From Hephaestia sp. MAHUQ-44 (lineage in GTDB: Bacteria; Pseudomonadota; Alphaproteobacteria; Sphingomonadales; Sphingomonadaceae), in contig NZ_JAMSLX010000007.1 in assembly GCF_023806085.1 (NCBI RefSeq), positions 1-64,000 on the forward strand: a stretch of 64,000 bases of DNA, written 5' to 3'. Below are positions 55,987-64,000 of the stretch, in pieces (positions within the stretch are counted from its first letter, which is position 1; every line of letters starts with the position of its first letter). The translations under genes were made by a program, and so were the position numbers. The notes beneath the pieces were generated by a model. It had not been told where the DNA came from. It did not search any database and was given only the letters and a program-made list of their open reading frames with translations.

Positions 55987-56417
55987 GCGCGCGCTTCTGG
56001 GAAGACGTGCCGCTCGAAAGGCTCGATCGCGCTGAGTGGGAGGCATTGTGCGACGGCTGCGGCAAATGCTGCCTCCACAAGCTCGAAGATGCCGACACCG
56101 GCGAGTTTGTCGCCACCAACGTCGCGTGCCGCCTGCTCGATCGCACCAGTGGCCAATGTTCCAATTACCGCCACCGCCGCGCCTTTGTCAGCGAATGCGT
56201 GCGGCTAACGATGGCGAACGTCCGCGATATCGCCTGGTTGCCCAGGACCTGCGCCTATCGGTTGCGCGCGGCGGGCGAGCGCCTGCCCGAGTGGCATTAT
56301 CTGGTGTGCGGCGATCGCGAGGCGGTGCACCGTGCCGGTGAATCGGTGCGCGGTTGGACGGTATCCGAGGACGTGGCCGGCGATCTCGAACACCATATGG
56401 TCGATCGCGAGCTGTAA
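55983..56417 (+). CDS. YcgN family cysteine cluster protein
   Basis: Encodes 144 residues. The CDGCGKCC motif near residue 23 begins the CxxCxxCC-type cluster, with further cysteines at CRLL, CSNY, ECVRL, RTCAY and VCGD. The cluster probably binds a metal. Function is unknown. It is coupled to SCO1. Confidence 0.86.
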   Translation: MSARFWEDVPLERLDRAEWEALCDGCGKCCLHKLEDADTGEFVATNVACRLLDRTSGQCSNYRHRRAFVSECVRLTMANVRDIAWLPRTCAYRLRAAGERLPEWHYLVCGDREAVHRAGESVRGWTVSEDVAGDLEHHMVDREL

Positions 56418-56421
56418 CGCC

Positions 56422-57096
56422 GTGGCACCCGCGATCCGCATCGTCCGTCATGCGCGGGCGCGGCGTGCGCGGCTCTCGATCGACCCCACCAGCGGCGAGG
56501 CACGGCTGACGGTGCCCGCGCGCGGCTCGGTCAACGCCGCGCTGCGCTGGGCCGAGACGCAGCGCGCATGGATCGCCGCGCAGCAATCGCGGCTTCCCGA
56601 GCCCCGGCCGTTCGCGCCTGGCGCCGAGATTCCTTTCGGCGACACCAGGCTTATCGTCGATTGGGACGCCGCGCTGCCGCGCCGTGTCACGCGCGACGGC
56701 GATCGTCTCGTCTGCGGTGGTCCGGCCGACGGGCTCGCGCGGCGGATCACGACATGGCTGCGACGCGAAGCACTCAACATACTCAGCGGCGACACCGCTT
56801 ATTATGCGGCGCGTGCCGGCGTCGTCGTCACGCAGGTCACGGTGGGCGATCCGCGCGGGCGGTGGGGAAGCTGCGCGGCGTCGGGCGCGATCCGCTATAG
56901 CTGGCGGCTCGTTCTCGCGCCCGAGCATGTCCGTCGCGCTACCGTCGCGCACGAAGTCGCGCACCGGCTCCACATGGATCACAGCCCCGCCTTCCACGCC
57001 GCCGCCGCACGCATCCTCGGCGATGATCCCGCCCCGGCACGCGTATGGCTGCGCACCCACGGCGCCGCGCTGCATTGGATCGGACGGGACGTTTAG
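56422..57096 (+). CDS. YgjP-like M48-type metallopeptidase (DUF45)
   Basis: Encodes 224 residues. The zinc motif is HEVAH (HExxH) with a third histidine in MDHSPAFH. The pattern RWGSCAASGAIRYSWRLVLAPEHV (in parts) is typical of the DUF45 family. It starts with GTG at 56422, five bases after the previous stop. The substrate is unknown. Confidence 0.86.
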   Translation: MAPAIRIVRHARARRARLSIDPTSGEARLTVPARGSVNAALRWAETQRAWIAAQQSRLPEPRPFAPGAEIPFGDTRLIVDWDAALPRRVTRDGDRLVCGGPADGLARRITTWLRREALNILSGDTAYYAARAGVVVTQVTVGDPRGRWGSCAASGAIRYSWRLVLAPEHVRRATVAHEVAHRLHMDHSPAFHAAAARILGDDPAPARVWLRTHGAALHWIGRDV

Positions 57097-57108
57097 CGCT
57101 GGCCCGCG

Positions 57109-59271
57109 CTAATTCGCGCGTGGGCGCTCGGTTGGCGGAGGACTGCGCGGCGGAACCGGTGTCCGCGCGGGTTCGGGGGTGCGGCCGAGCGCGCGATCCA
57201 TCCACGCCTGGTCGAGCCGTTCGGACGGCTGCTGGATCGCCGGCTGGCGCGCCGTCGGGTCGCCCTCGGTCGGCGGATAGGTGCCGCCGGGATAGGCGTC
57301 GGGATAATTTTCCTGCGGCGCCGTGGCAGGCGGCGTGTCGCCCGGATAGCTGCTGGGGCCGATCGGATTGCCGTTCTCGTCGACGAACATGCCGTTGTCG
57401 GGCTGGCCGAAATAGCTCTCCTCGTCGGGTTCGAGTTCCCATTCGGGCAGCGTGACCTGCGTGTCGAACTGTTCGACCGGGCGGCCCGCGACCGCCTTGA
57501 TCATATAATCGTGCCACGCGCGTGCGGGCGCGCGACCGCCGGACAAGCCGGGGACGCGCGCGGCATTGTCCTTGCCCATCCAGACGCCCGTCGTCAGCCC
57601 ACTCGAAAAGCCGAGGAACCAGCCGTCCTTGTTCGAGGTCGTGGTGCCCGTCTTGCCCGCGACCGGGCGCCCGATCTGCGCCGCGCGGCCGGTGCCGGTG
57701 GCGACCGCGGTCTGGAGCAGGTCGGTCATCTGCGCGGCGACATAGGGGGCGACGAGCACATGGCTGCGATCGACCTCGTGGCTGTAGATCGTCACGCCGT
57801 TGGCGGTCACCTTGGTGATGCCGAAGGGGGTGACGGCGACGCCCTTGTTGGCGACGCTCGCGAACGCACGCGTCATGTCGATCAGGCGGACGTCGGAGGT
57901 GCCGAGCACCATCGCGGGGGTGGTATCGATCGGCGTGGTGATGCCGAACCGGCGCGCCATGTCGGCGACGGTATTGAAGCCGACATCCTGCCCCAGCTTG
58001 GCCGCGACGGTGTTGACCGAATAGGCGAGCGCGGTGCGCAGCTTCATCGCGCCCGAAAAATGCCCCGAATCGTTGCGCGGGCTCCAGCCCTGGATCGTCA
58101 CCGGTTCGTCGACCACCATGTCGTCGGGCTTGTGCCCTGCTTCGAGTGCGGCGAGGTAGACGAACAATTTCCACGACGAGCCGGGCTGGCGCACCGCGGT
58201 GGTCGCGCGGTTGTAGATCGACGAGACGTAATCCTTGCCGCCCACCATCGCGCGCACCGCGCCATCGCGATCGATCGAGACCAGCGCGCCTTGCGTGCCG
58301 TTGGGGACATTGGCCCTGATCGCGGCATCGGCGGCGCGCTGCATCGAGAGGTCGAGCGTCGTCCACACGTCGAGCGGCGCGTTGGTCTCGTCGATCAGCA
58401 TCTCGAGCTGGGGCAGTGCCCAATCGGTAAAATAGCGCACGCTGTTCTGGTGCGGTTCGGGCGCGAGCTTGACCGATTTGGGATCGGTCGCGGCCGCCTG
58501 TTCGGGGGTGATCGCCCCGGTTTCCGCCATCAGCGACAGCACCACGCCCGCGCGGCCGACCGCGGCTTCGGCATCGGCAGTGGGCGAATAATGCGACGGC
58601 GCCTTGACCAGCCCGGCAATCACCGCCGCCTCGCCCAGGCTCAACTGCTTCGCCGAATGGCCGAAGAACTTGCGCGACGCGGCGTCGATGCCATACGCGC
58701 CGCCGCCGTAATATACCTTGTTCATGTACAGCTCGAGCAGCTGATCCTTGGTGAATTTGCGCTCGAGCGCAAGCGCGAGGATCGCTTCCTGAACCTTGCG
58801 CGATACCGTGTATTTGTTCGACAGGAAGATCGTTCGCGCGACCTGCTGGGTGATCGTCGAGGCGCCCTGCATCCGTCGGCCGGTGCCGTAATTCTGGATC
58901 ATCAGCTTGATCGAGCGCAGCACCCCGATCGGATCGACGCCGATATGCGATCGGAAGCGGCGATCCTCGACCGAGACGGTCGCGTCGCGCATCACCTTGG
59001 GGATCTCGTCGTAGCGCAGCCATTCGCCATAGCTCGGCCCCATCGATACGATCACGGTGCCGTCGGCGGCATGGACGCGGATCATCTGGCCGTTGGGCGA
59101 GGATTTGAGCTGGTCGTAACTCGGCAGCTGCGCGCGCGTCATATAGACGGTGACGACAAGCGCGATCAGCCCCAACGCCCCGAGCACCCCCAGGATCTTG
59201 AGCGCGAGCATCAGCCGGCGACGCCAGCGGCGCGGGGGCGGCTTTCTTTTCGGGGAGGACGCGCGGGCCAT
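57109..59271 (-). CDS. Class A penicillin-binding protein (PBP1a-like)
   Basis: Encodes 720 residues: a basic cytoplasmic tail, one membrane helix (about 20-45), a glycosyltransferase domain (about 65-240, with EDRRFRSHIG and STITQQVAR) and a transpeptidase domain with S-x-x-K in PGSSWKLF, SVN and KTGTT motifs. The last 80 residues are proline-rich and disordered. It builds and crosslinks peptidoglycan. A half palindrome (59325) lies in the gap before msrB. Confidence 0.95.
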   Translation of the reverse strand: MARASSPKRKPPPRRWRRRLMLALKILGVLGALGLIALVVTVYMTRAQLPSYDQLKSSPNGQMIRVHAADGTVIVSMGPSYGEWLRYDEIPKVMRDATVSVEDRRFRSHIGVDPIGVLRSIKLMIQNYGTGRRMQGASTITQQVARTIFLSNKYTVSRKVQEAILALALERKFTKDQLLELYMNKVYYGGGAYGIDAASRKFFGHSAKQLSLGEAAVIAGLVKAPSHYSPTADAEAAVGRAGVVLSLMAETGAITPEQAAATDPKSVKLAPEPHQNSVRYFTDWALPQLEMLIDETNAPLDVWTTLDLSMQRAADAAIRANVPNGTQGALVSIDRDGAVRAMVGGKDYVSSIYNRATTAVRQPGSSWKLFVYLAALEAGHKPDDMVVDEPVTIQGWSPRNDSGHFSGAMKLRTALAYSVNTVAAKLGQDVGFNTVADMARRFGITTPIDTTPAMVLGTSDVRLIDMTRAFASVANKGVAVTPFGITKVTANGVTIYSHEVDRSHVLVAPYVAAQMTDLLQTAVATGTGRAAQIGRPVAGKTGTTTSNKDGWFLGFSSGLTTGVWMGKDNAARVPGLSGGRAPARAWHDYMIKAVAGRPVEQFDTQVTLPEWELEPDEESYFGQPDNGMFVDENGNPIGPSSYPGDTPPATAPQENYPDAYPGGTYPPTEGDPTARQPAIQQPSERLDQAWMDRALGRTPEPARTPVPPRSPPPTERPRAN

Positions 59272-59324
59272 AAGGTCGTTTGGCGGGATAGCGCCTTAAC
59301 CTGCGCCGAACAAGCGGCCCGGCA

Positions 59325-59358
59325 TGGGAGGCGGGGTGGGGGAGCGGGCTGGTGCCGC
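59325..59358. repeat. Solo half of the intergenic palindrome, copy 6
   Basis: Only the right arm pattern (TGGGAGGCGGGGTGGGGGAG, then CGGGCTGGTGCCGC) is present. The left arm is missing, so it cannot form the long hairpin. It lies between msrB and the penicillin-binding protein gene, both on the minus strand. Confidence 0.75.
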
Positions 59359-59380
59359 CTCCACGAAAGTCGAATAAACC

Positions 59381-59779
59381 CTATTCCTCGCGGGCGTGGA
59401 AATCGAGCGAGAGCGAGTTCATGCAATAGCGCAGCCCGGCAGGCGGCGGACCATCGGGAAAGACATGCCCGAGGTGCCCGTCGCAGCGCGCGCAGCGCGC
59501 CTCGGTCCGCGTCATGCCGTGGCTCGAATCGTGGTGCTCGCTGACGCGGTCGGCGGCGATCGGTGCGGTGAAGCTCGGCCAGCCGGAGCCCGAATCATAT
59601 TTGGTGGCGCTGTCGAACAAGTCGTTGCCGCAGCCCGCGCAGCGATAGAGGCCGTCGGCCTTGTTATGGTAATAATGGCCGGCAAAGGCGGGTTCGGTTC
59701 CGGCCTCGCGCAGCACATGATATTGAGCCGGCGAGAGTTTGGCGCGCCATTCGGCTTCGGAAAGCGTGATGTGATCCAT
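59381..59779 (-). CDS. msrB: Peptide methionine-R-sulfoxide reductase
   Basis: Encodes 132 residues. MsrB repairs the R form of methionine sulfoxide. The zinc cysteines are C47/C50 and C96/C99, and the catalytic cysteine is C119 in RYCMNS. The start at 59779 ([11 protein letters not shown]) is family-like. The longer frame upstream is an antisense shadow of the oxidoreductase gene. Confidence 0.94.
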   Translation of the reverse strand: MDHITLSEAEWRAKLSPAQYHVLREAGTEPAFAGHYYHNKADGLYRCAGCGNDLFDSATKYDSGSGWPSFTAPIAADRVSEHHDSSHGMTRTEARCARCDGHLGHVFPDGPPPAGLRYCMNSLSLDFHAREE

Positions 59780-59811
59780 GGCGGCCTCTTTCGAATCTGG
59801 GAATGCCTGCA

Positions 59812-60909
59812 TTACATGGGGATCGACCCAACCCGGGTCAATCGCGCGACCAGCCGCACCAGCCATGGGCAGGTTGCGGCGGCGATGACGAGCGGCGGTG
59901 CGGTGACCGGGCTTTCGGCCAGCCGCCGGACGCCCCCCGCGACGCGCATCGCGCCCGCAATGTGGCGCGCGAAACCCGGCTGCCACGCCCCCGAGGCATC
60001 GTGGCCGTCGCGCAGATAGGCCTGCGTCGCCGCCGCCGCGCCGGCGATCGCGATGCCGATCCCTTCGCCCGCGAGCGACGGGATCACCGCTGCCTGATCG
60101 CCGAGCCGGAACAGCCCTGGAAGGCCGCGCGTCGCGCGCCAGCCGTAGGGAATGTTGGCGACCGCATCGATTGGCGCGGCTCCCCTCCACGCGAGCCGTT
60201 CACCGAGTGCCGGATTCTCGATAGCGAGCCGATCGAGCAACGCGGCCGGGCTGCCCGCGCCCAATCGCGAGCGATGCACCGCGAGGCAGCAATTGGCGGT
60301 GCCGTCCTCCAGAAGCACGATCCCCGCATAGCCGCGATCGAACAGATGCAGCTCGATGCGATCGCCGATCAGCCGGTCGAGCGCGGGGGCAGGGCCAAGC
60401 CGGGTGCGCAGCCCGAGCACGCGATCGGTATCGCGCGCGGGCACCGGCCGCGCCGCACCGCGCAGATCGTGCTTGCCGGTGGCGAGGAACAGCGCGTCGG
60501 CGGTGATCTCGCTACCGTCATCGAGGCGGATACCGCCGTCGATCGTCGCCCGCGCGCCGATACCGCGCTCGATACGCGCCCCGGCGCGGGCGGCATGGTC
60601 GAGCAGGAGCGTATCGAGCCGGTGCCGCGACACCGCAGCGGCGGCGTGCGGCAGCGCGACGATCGCGCGCCGCGTGCCCGCAAACAACGCGACCTGCGTC
60701 ACGCTGCGCGCGCCGAGCGCGTCACCCTCGATGCCGAGCCGGGCGAGTACCGCCAGCGTTCGCCAGCTCAAAAACCCGCCGCACAGCACGTCCCCGGTTT
60801 GGGCCTGTCGCTCGATCAACAGATGCGGTGCTCCGGCGCGTGCGAGCAGCAACGCGGCGATCGCCCCGGCGGGGCCGCCGCCGACGATCAGCGCAGGCGT
60901 TCGACGCAT
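59812..60909 (-). CDS. FAD-dependent oxidoreductase of the polyketide operon
   Basis: Encodes 365 residues of the geranylgeranyl reductase/PHBH-like flavoprotein family. The FAD motif is [21 protein letters not shown], the middle motif is [15 protein letters not shown] and the second FAD site is [20 protein letters not shown]. It probably hydroxylates or reduces the polyketide made by the neighbour enzyme. Its ATG lies inside the end of the methyltransferase gene (22-bp overlap). Confidence 0.85.
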   Translation of the reverse strand: MRRTPALIVGGGPAGAIAALLLARAGAPHLLIERQAQTGDVLCGGFLSWRTLAVLARLGIEGDALGARSVTQVALFAGTRRAIVALPHAAAAVSRHRLDTLLLDHAARAGARIERGIGARATIDGGIRLDDGSEITADALFLATGKHDLRGAARPVPARDTDRVLGLRTRLGPAPALDRLIGDRIELHLFDRGYAGIVLLEDGTANCCLAVHRSRLGAGSPAALLDRLAIENPALGERLAWRGAAPIDAVANIPYGWRATRGLPGLFRLGDQAAVIPSLAGEGIGIAIAGAAAATQAYLRDGHDASGAWQPGFARHIAGAMRVAGGVRRLAESPVTAPPLVIAAATCPWLVRLVARLTRVGSIPM

Positions 60910-61577
60910 AATCTGAACGGAAAGGCACGAAACACGCGCGCCTGCTCGATCCCCGCCTCGGCCAGGATCGACGGCCATTCGGCGGGGCGATAGGCGCGCG
61001 CGATCGAGAGCGTCCCGTCGTGCCGCACGATCTCGTGCCAGCGCATCGCCCGCGCGAGCAGCGGAAAGGCGGCGTGCGCGAACCCGTGGCGGTGGAGGTC
61101 GTTGACCAGCCAGCCGCGCGCGGCCTCGGCCTGCATGAAGCGCAGGAAGGCGACCAGCTCGGCGTGCGTCATATGGTGCGCGACAAGGCTCGAGATGATG
61201 ACATCCCACCCGCCGCCGGCCAGATCGGCATAATCCCCCGTCACCCAGCGGATCGGCAGACCGGGAGGGGTGTGCAGCCGCGCCGCGCGCGCGCTGCGCG
61301 GGTTGAGATCGACCCCCACCAGTTCCGCCGCGATCCCGCGCCGCGCGGCCCAGCGCGCGATCCGACGCAGCATGTCGCCATCGCCGAACCCGACATCGAG
61401 CACGCGCACCCGCGTCATTCCGCGGGTCGCGCGCGCAAGAAAGCCAAGCGTCGGCCGCGCCGCCATCGTCACGACGTTCACCTTGGCGAGATCGCCGACC
61501 ACCGCGGCATAGGTGTCGGCGTCGAGATCGTCGGCGTCCATCCGTTCCTCGGCGATCGCGCGGACGACGAGGCTCAT
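60888..61577 (-). CDS. Class I SAM methyltransferase of the polyketide operon
   Basis: Encodes 229 residues. SAM motif I reads VLDVGFGDGDMLRRIA, with later segments VGVDLNPRSA and SSLVAHHMTHAEL. It probably methylates the polyketide product on oxygen or carbon. The start at 61577 (MSLVVRAIAEERM) lies 13 bp after the polyketide synthase stop. A longer frame upstream is rejected. Confidence 0.86.
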   Translation of the reverse strand: MSLVVRAIAEERMDADDLDADTYAAVVGDLAKVNVVTMAARPTLGFLARATRGMTRVRVLDVGFGDGDMLRRIARWAARRGIAAELVGVDLNPRSARAARLHTPPGLPIRWVTGDYADLAGGGWDVIISSLVAHHMTHAELVAFLRFMQAEAARGWLVNDLHRHGFAHAAFPLLARAMRWHEIVRHDGTLSIARAYRPAEWPSILAEAGIEQARVFRAFPFRLCVERLR

Positions 61578-61590
61578 CGGCTGGTTCCGA

Positions 61591-62661
61591 TCATCGGGCG
61601 CTCGCAAAGCCGAAGCCCTCGGCGGCCAGCCCGGGGCCGAAGGCGAGCGCAACGCCGTTCTGGATCGGCGGCCCGTCGAGCAACCGCGCCAGCACGGCCA
61701 TCAACGTCGTCGACGACATATTGCCGTAGTCGCGTAGCACCCCGCGCGAGGCTGCAAGCGCGTCGGGCGGCAGATCGAATGCGTGCTCGACCGCATCGAG
61801 GATCGAGCGCCCGCCGGCATGCACCGCCCAGCCATCGATCGCCGATGGCGCCCGTCCCCCGGTCGCGGCGGCGGCGAATGCGGGATCGGCGAGCCCGGCG
61901 GCGATCCGCGCCGGCACCTCGCCCGACAGATGCATCGCGAAGCCGTGGTCGGTGATCGTCCAGCGGATCAGGCCGTCCGAATCGGCCAGCGTCGTCGCGA
62001 AGGGTCGGCCCAAGGCGAACCCGCCCGATTCGCTCGTCACCAGCGCCGCGGCGGCACCGTCGCCGAACTGGAGCATCGCGAGCAGCGGCTCGAGCGCATT
62101 GTGGTCCTGAAGATGGAGCGTCGACAGTTCGACCGTGAGCACGAGCACGCGCGCGCCGGGTTCGGAGCGGACGATGTGGCGCGCGCTCCGCAGCGCGGTG
62201 ATCGCGGCATAACAGCCCATAAACCCGATCAGCAGCCGCTCGACGCCGGGATCGAGCCCGAGCCGCGCGGCGATGATCTGGTCGATCCCCGGCGCAACGA
62301 AGCCGGTGCAGCTCGCCACGACGAGATGGGTGATCCCGTCGAGCGCCACCTGCCGGCGCAAGGCGTCGATCGCGGCGAGCCCCAACGCGGGCGCGGCGTC
62401 GGCATAAAGCGCCATCCGCGCCGCAGTGCCGGGCATCCCCTCGGCATAGAAACCGCCGGGCATGATCGGCGAACCGCCATCGCGTGCGCGCGCCAGCACC
62501 GACCAGCGATGCGCAATGCCCGATCGCGCCGCCATCCGATCGAACAATTTCGCCGCGCGCGGATCGTCGATCCGGTCGCGCGCCCAGTCGATAAAGGGCT
62601 GGTGGATGTCGTGATCGGGGATCGCGGTGCCGATCGCATGGAGATAGGCGGGATAAGCCAC
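61591..62661 (-). CDS. Type III polyketide synthase
   Basis: Encodes about 356 residues of the chalcone-synthase-like family. The catalytic triad is Cys in VVASCTGFVAPGID, His in WAVHAGGRSI and Asn in YGNMSS (C118, H281, N314 from this start). The protein condenses malonyl-CoA on an acyl starter to give alkylresorcinols or pyrones. GTG at 62661 is chosen because GGAAAGG lies five bases upstream; the frame opens with GTG at 62667. It leads the three-gene operon. Confidence 0.92.
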   Translation of the reverse strand: MAYPAYLHAIGTAIPDHDIHQPFIDWARDRIDDPRAAKLFDRMAARSGIAHRWSVLARARDGGSPIMPGGFYAEGMPGTAARMALYADAAPALGLAAIDALRRQVALDGITHLVVASCTGFVAPGIDQIIAARLGLDPGVERLLIGFMGCYAAITALRSARHIVRSEPGARVLVLTVELSTLHLQDHNALEPLLAMLQFGDGAAAALVTSESGGFALGRPFATTLADSDGLIRWTITDHGFAMHLSGEVPARIAAGLADPAFAAAATGGRAPSAIDGWAVHAGGRSILDAVEHAFDLPPDALAASRGVLRDYGNMSSTTLMAVLARLLDGPPIQNGVALAFGPGLAAEGFGFASAR

Positions 62662-62811
62662 GAACACCTTTCCGTCGGTGTAGGTCGGCCGGACGGAGCA
62701 TCCCCGCCGACCGCGCCAAAGCGCGCCCGCATTCTACGCGTTCCGTGTGCCGCCCGATAGCGTTTCCGCACGTTGGCCCCCACAAGGGGAGACATTCACT
62801 TTGTCAGGAGA

Positions 62812-62898
62812 TGGTGCGGTCGAGAAGACTCGAACTTCCACGGGCTTTCGCCCACAACGACCTCAACGTTGCGCGTCTACCAGTTCCGCCACGACCGC
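62812..62898 (-). tRNA. tRNA-Leu(GAG)
   Basis: On the minus strand the acceptor stem GCGGTCG pairs with CGACCGC. The anticodon loop TTGAGGT gives anticodon GAG (reads CUC/CUU). A long variable arm and the GTTCGAGTC T loop fit a class II tRNA. CCA is encoded in the DNA (62814-62812). The length is 87 bases. Confidence 0.95.
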
Positions 62899-62999
62899 AC
62901 GTGAATTGAGCACCGGCGAGAACCGCCGGTGGCTGGCAGGCGCGAGCCCCTAGCATCGCGTGCGCGGGCTTGCAACCGATTGCTGAGGTGTTCCCTGGT

Positions 63000-63081
63000 G
63001 CGGCGCCGGCCCGCTCCCCCACCCGGCCACCCATAGGATAATCGCATTGGGTGGCCGGGTGGGGGAGCGGGCCGGCGCCGC
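63000..63081. repeat. Intergenic palindrome, copy 7 (perfect 34-bp arms)
   Basis: The arms 63000-63033 and 63048-63081 are perfect reverse complements around a 14-base loop. The reverse complement of the loop contains ATTATCCT, as in copy 1. It lies between the tRNA-Leu 5' end and the MATE gene, a divergent gap, so it cannot serve as a terminator for either. Confidence 0.93.
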
Positions 63082-63134
63082 CTCGGAAATCGCTCTTTCG
63101 CGATTACCCGAACAGCAGCTAAGCAGCGCGTCCC

Positions 63135-64000
63135 ATGGCCGATCGCCGCTTCCTCACCGCCGAGACGCGCCGCATTCTCGCGCTGGCCTGGCCCGTGGTG
63201 CTCACCAGCCTCAACTGGACGATCCTGCACGTCACCGACATCGTCGTCGTCGGGCTGGTCTCGACCGAGCAGGTCGCCGCGCTGGGAGCAAGCCGCACGC
63301 TCACCTTCATCCTGATCGTGGCGGCGCTGGGGGCAATGTCGGGGGTGCTCGTCTTCGTCGCGCGCGCCGATGGCGCGGGTGATCTCAAACGCACCGGGCG
63401 CGTGTTGCGCGAAGGGCTGGTGCTCGGGCTTGGATTCGGCATGGCGGCGTGGTTCGTGCTGTTCGCCTTCGCCTCTCAATTGCTCGTGGGCGTCGGGGTC
63501 GCGCCTGCCTTGGTGCCCGATGCCGCGCGCGTCGTGCGGGTGATGGCGTTCGGCTTTCCGTTCCAGCTCGTTATCGTCGCGGCGAGCTATTTCCTCGAAG
63601 GGATCAGCCGCCCACGCCGGGTGATGGTGGTCAATCTCGGCGTGCTGCCGTTCAACGCTGTGCTCGCCTGGGTGCTTGCGGACGGCCTGCTCGGTTTTCC
63701 CGAGATGGGCGCGGTGGGAGCGGCAACCGCGACCGTGATCGCCTCGGCATTGGGGGCGGTGGCGATGCTGGTCGCGGTGTGGACGCTGCGCCACGCCGAC
63801 GCGCGCGGGGTCCATGATCTCGGCCGCGCGGCCTGGGCGGGGGCCGGGCGCGGCGCGGCGGCGCTGGCGCGGTTCGGGCTGGTGCCCGCGATCGCCTCGG
63901 CGCTCGAACTGGCGGGCTTCTCGATCCTGATCGCGCTGTCGACCCAATTGGGCGATGCGACCGCGCACGCCTTCCAGATCGTGTTCTCGGTCCATAACGT
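63135..64000 (+). CDS. MATE family efflux transporter, cut by window end
   Basis: The first 288 residues are in the window and the frame is still open at its end. About six to seven membrane helices are seen. The family start is RRILALAWPVVLTSLNWTILHVTDIVVVGLV (in parts), and the EGISRPRRVMVVNL loop is typical of NorM-like MATE proteins. It exports drugs or metabolites using sodium or proton flow. The ATG at 63135 follows the palindrome by 53 bp. Confidence 0.85.
   Translation, partial: MADRRFLTAETRRILALAWPVVLTSLNWTILHVTDIVVVGLVSTEQVAALGASRTLTFILIVAALGAMSGVLVFVARADGAGDLKRTGRVLREGLVLGLGFGMAAWFVLFAFASQLLVGVGVAPALVPDAARVVRVMAFGFPFQLVIVAASYFLEGISRPRRVMVVNLGVLPFNAVLAWVLADGLLGFPEMGAVGAATATVIASALGAVAMLVAVWTLRHADARGVHDLGRAAWAGAGRGAAALARFGLVPAIASALELAGFSILIALSTQLGDATAHAFQIVFSVHN

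Noticed and set aside
57511..59544. 677-residue open frame on the plus strand
   Set aside because: Antisense to the penicillin-binding protein gene.

Overview
The window reads as one contiguous stretch of chromosome from a high-GC alphaproteobacterium of the order Sphingomonadales, most like Sphingomonas. The evidence is the gene order around the replication origin, the family types present (DUF1491, DUF3576, DUF6489, MmcB, EI-Ntr/EIIA-Ntr, HemJ instead of HemG/HemY) and the short palindromic intergenic repeats. Nearly all of it is core housekeeping DNA. No transposase, integrase, CRISPR array, toxin-antitoxin pair or prophage gene was seen.

Region 1-8.4 kb is a long minus-strand run: proA, nadD, rsfS, rlmH, an envC-like gene, ctpA, a dsbB-like gene, coq7 and a small secreted protein. 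These mostly overlap or sit a few bases apart. Region 8.7-16.9 kb, also mostly minus, carries ftsH, tilS, cpoB, a rodZ-like gene, ptsP and a lipoprotein. Region 17-31.2 kb mixes metabolism and cell division: a nitronate monooxygenase, a 1-Cys peroxiredoxin, lysC, ubiG, ubiH, ftsK, lolA, xth, ribA, a GNAT enzyme, a HAD phosphatase, yggS, a ThiE-like gene and a predicted envelope protein. Region 31.4-35.9 kb is a plus-strand run: a DUF3576 lipoprotein, leuS, lptE and holA.

Region 35.9-54.1 kb is the replication-origin domain. On one side (minus strand) lie parB, parA, rsmG, mnmG, mnmE, rho, hemJ and hemE. On the other side (plus strand) lie ppsR, maf, aroE, coaE, dnaQ, hpf and ptsN. The 294-bp gap between hemE and ppsR holds one perfect and three near-perfect DnaA boxes, an AT-rich segment and five GANTC sites, so I call it the chromosomal origin (oriC), arranged as in Caulobacter. 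Three parS-like ParB sites lie 7-10 kb away, in rsmG and between mnmG and mnmE.

Region 54-59.8 kb has the SOS-type gene mmcB with a visible LexA-type box, an ankyrin protein, a SCO1 copper chaperone, a cysteine-cluster protein, a YgjP-like metallopeptidase, a class A penicillin-binding protein and msrB. Region 59.8-62.7 kb is a three-gene operon (type III polyketide synthase, methyltransferase, FAD oxidoreductase) that probably makes a modified phenolic or pyrone lipid. A tRNA-Leu(GAG) and the start of a MATE transporter close the window.

The most notable signals outside the genes are: a family of seven GC-rich intergenic palindromes whose arms differ between copies yet are perfectly complementary within three of them; a second 70-bp repeat present twice, each time supplying the TAG stop codon of the upstream gene; a hemE gene that appears to start with CTG; and a serine-hydrolase/TPR gene (43817-44512) whose catalytic core has been lost.
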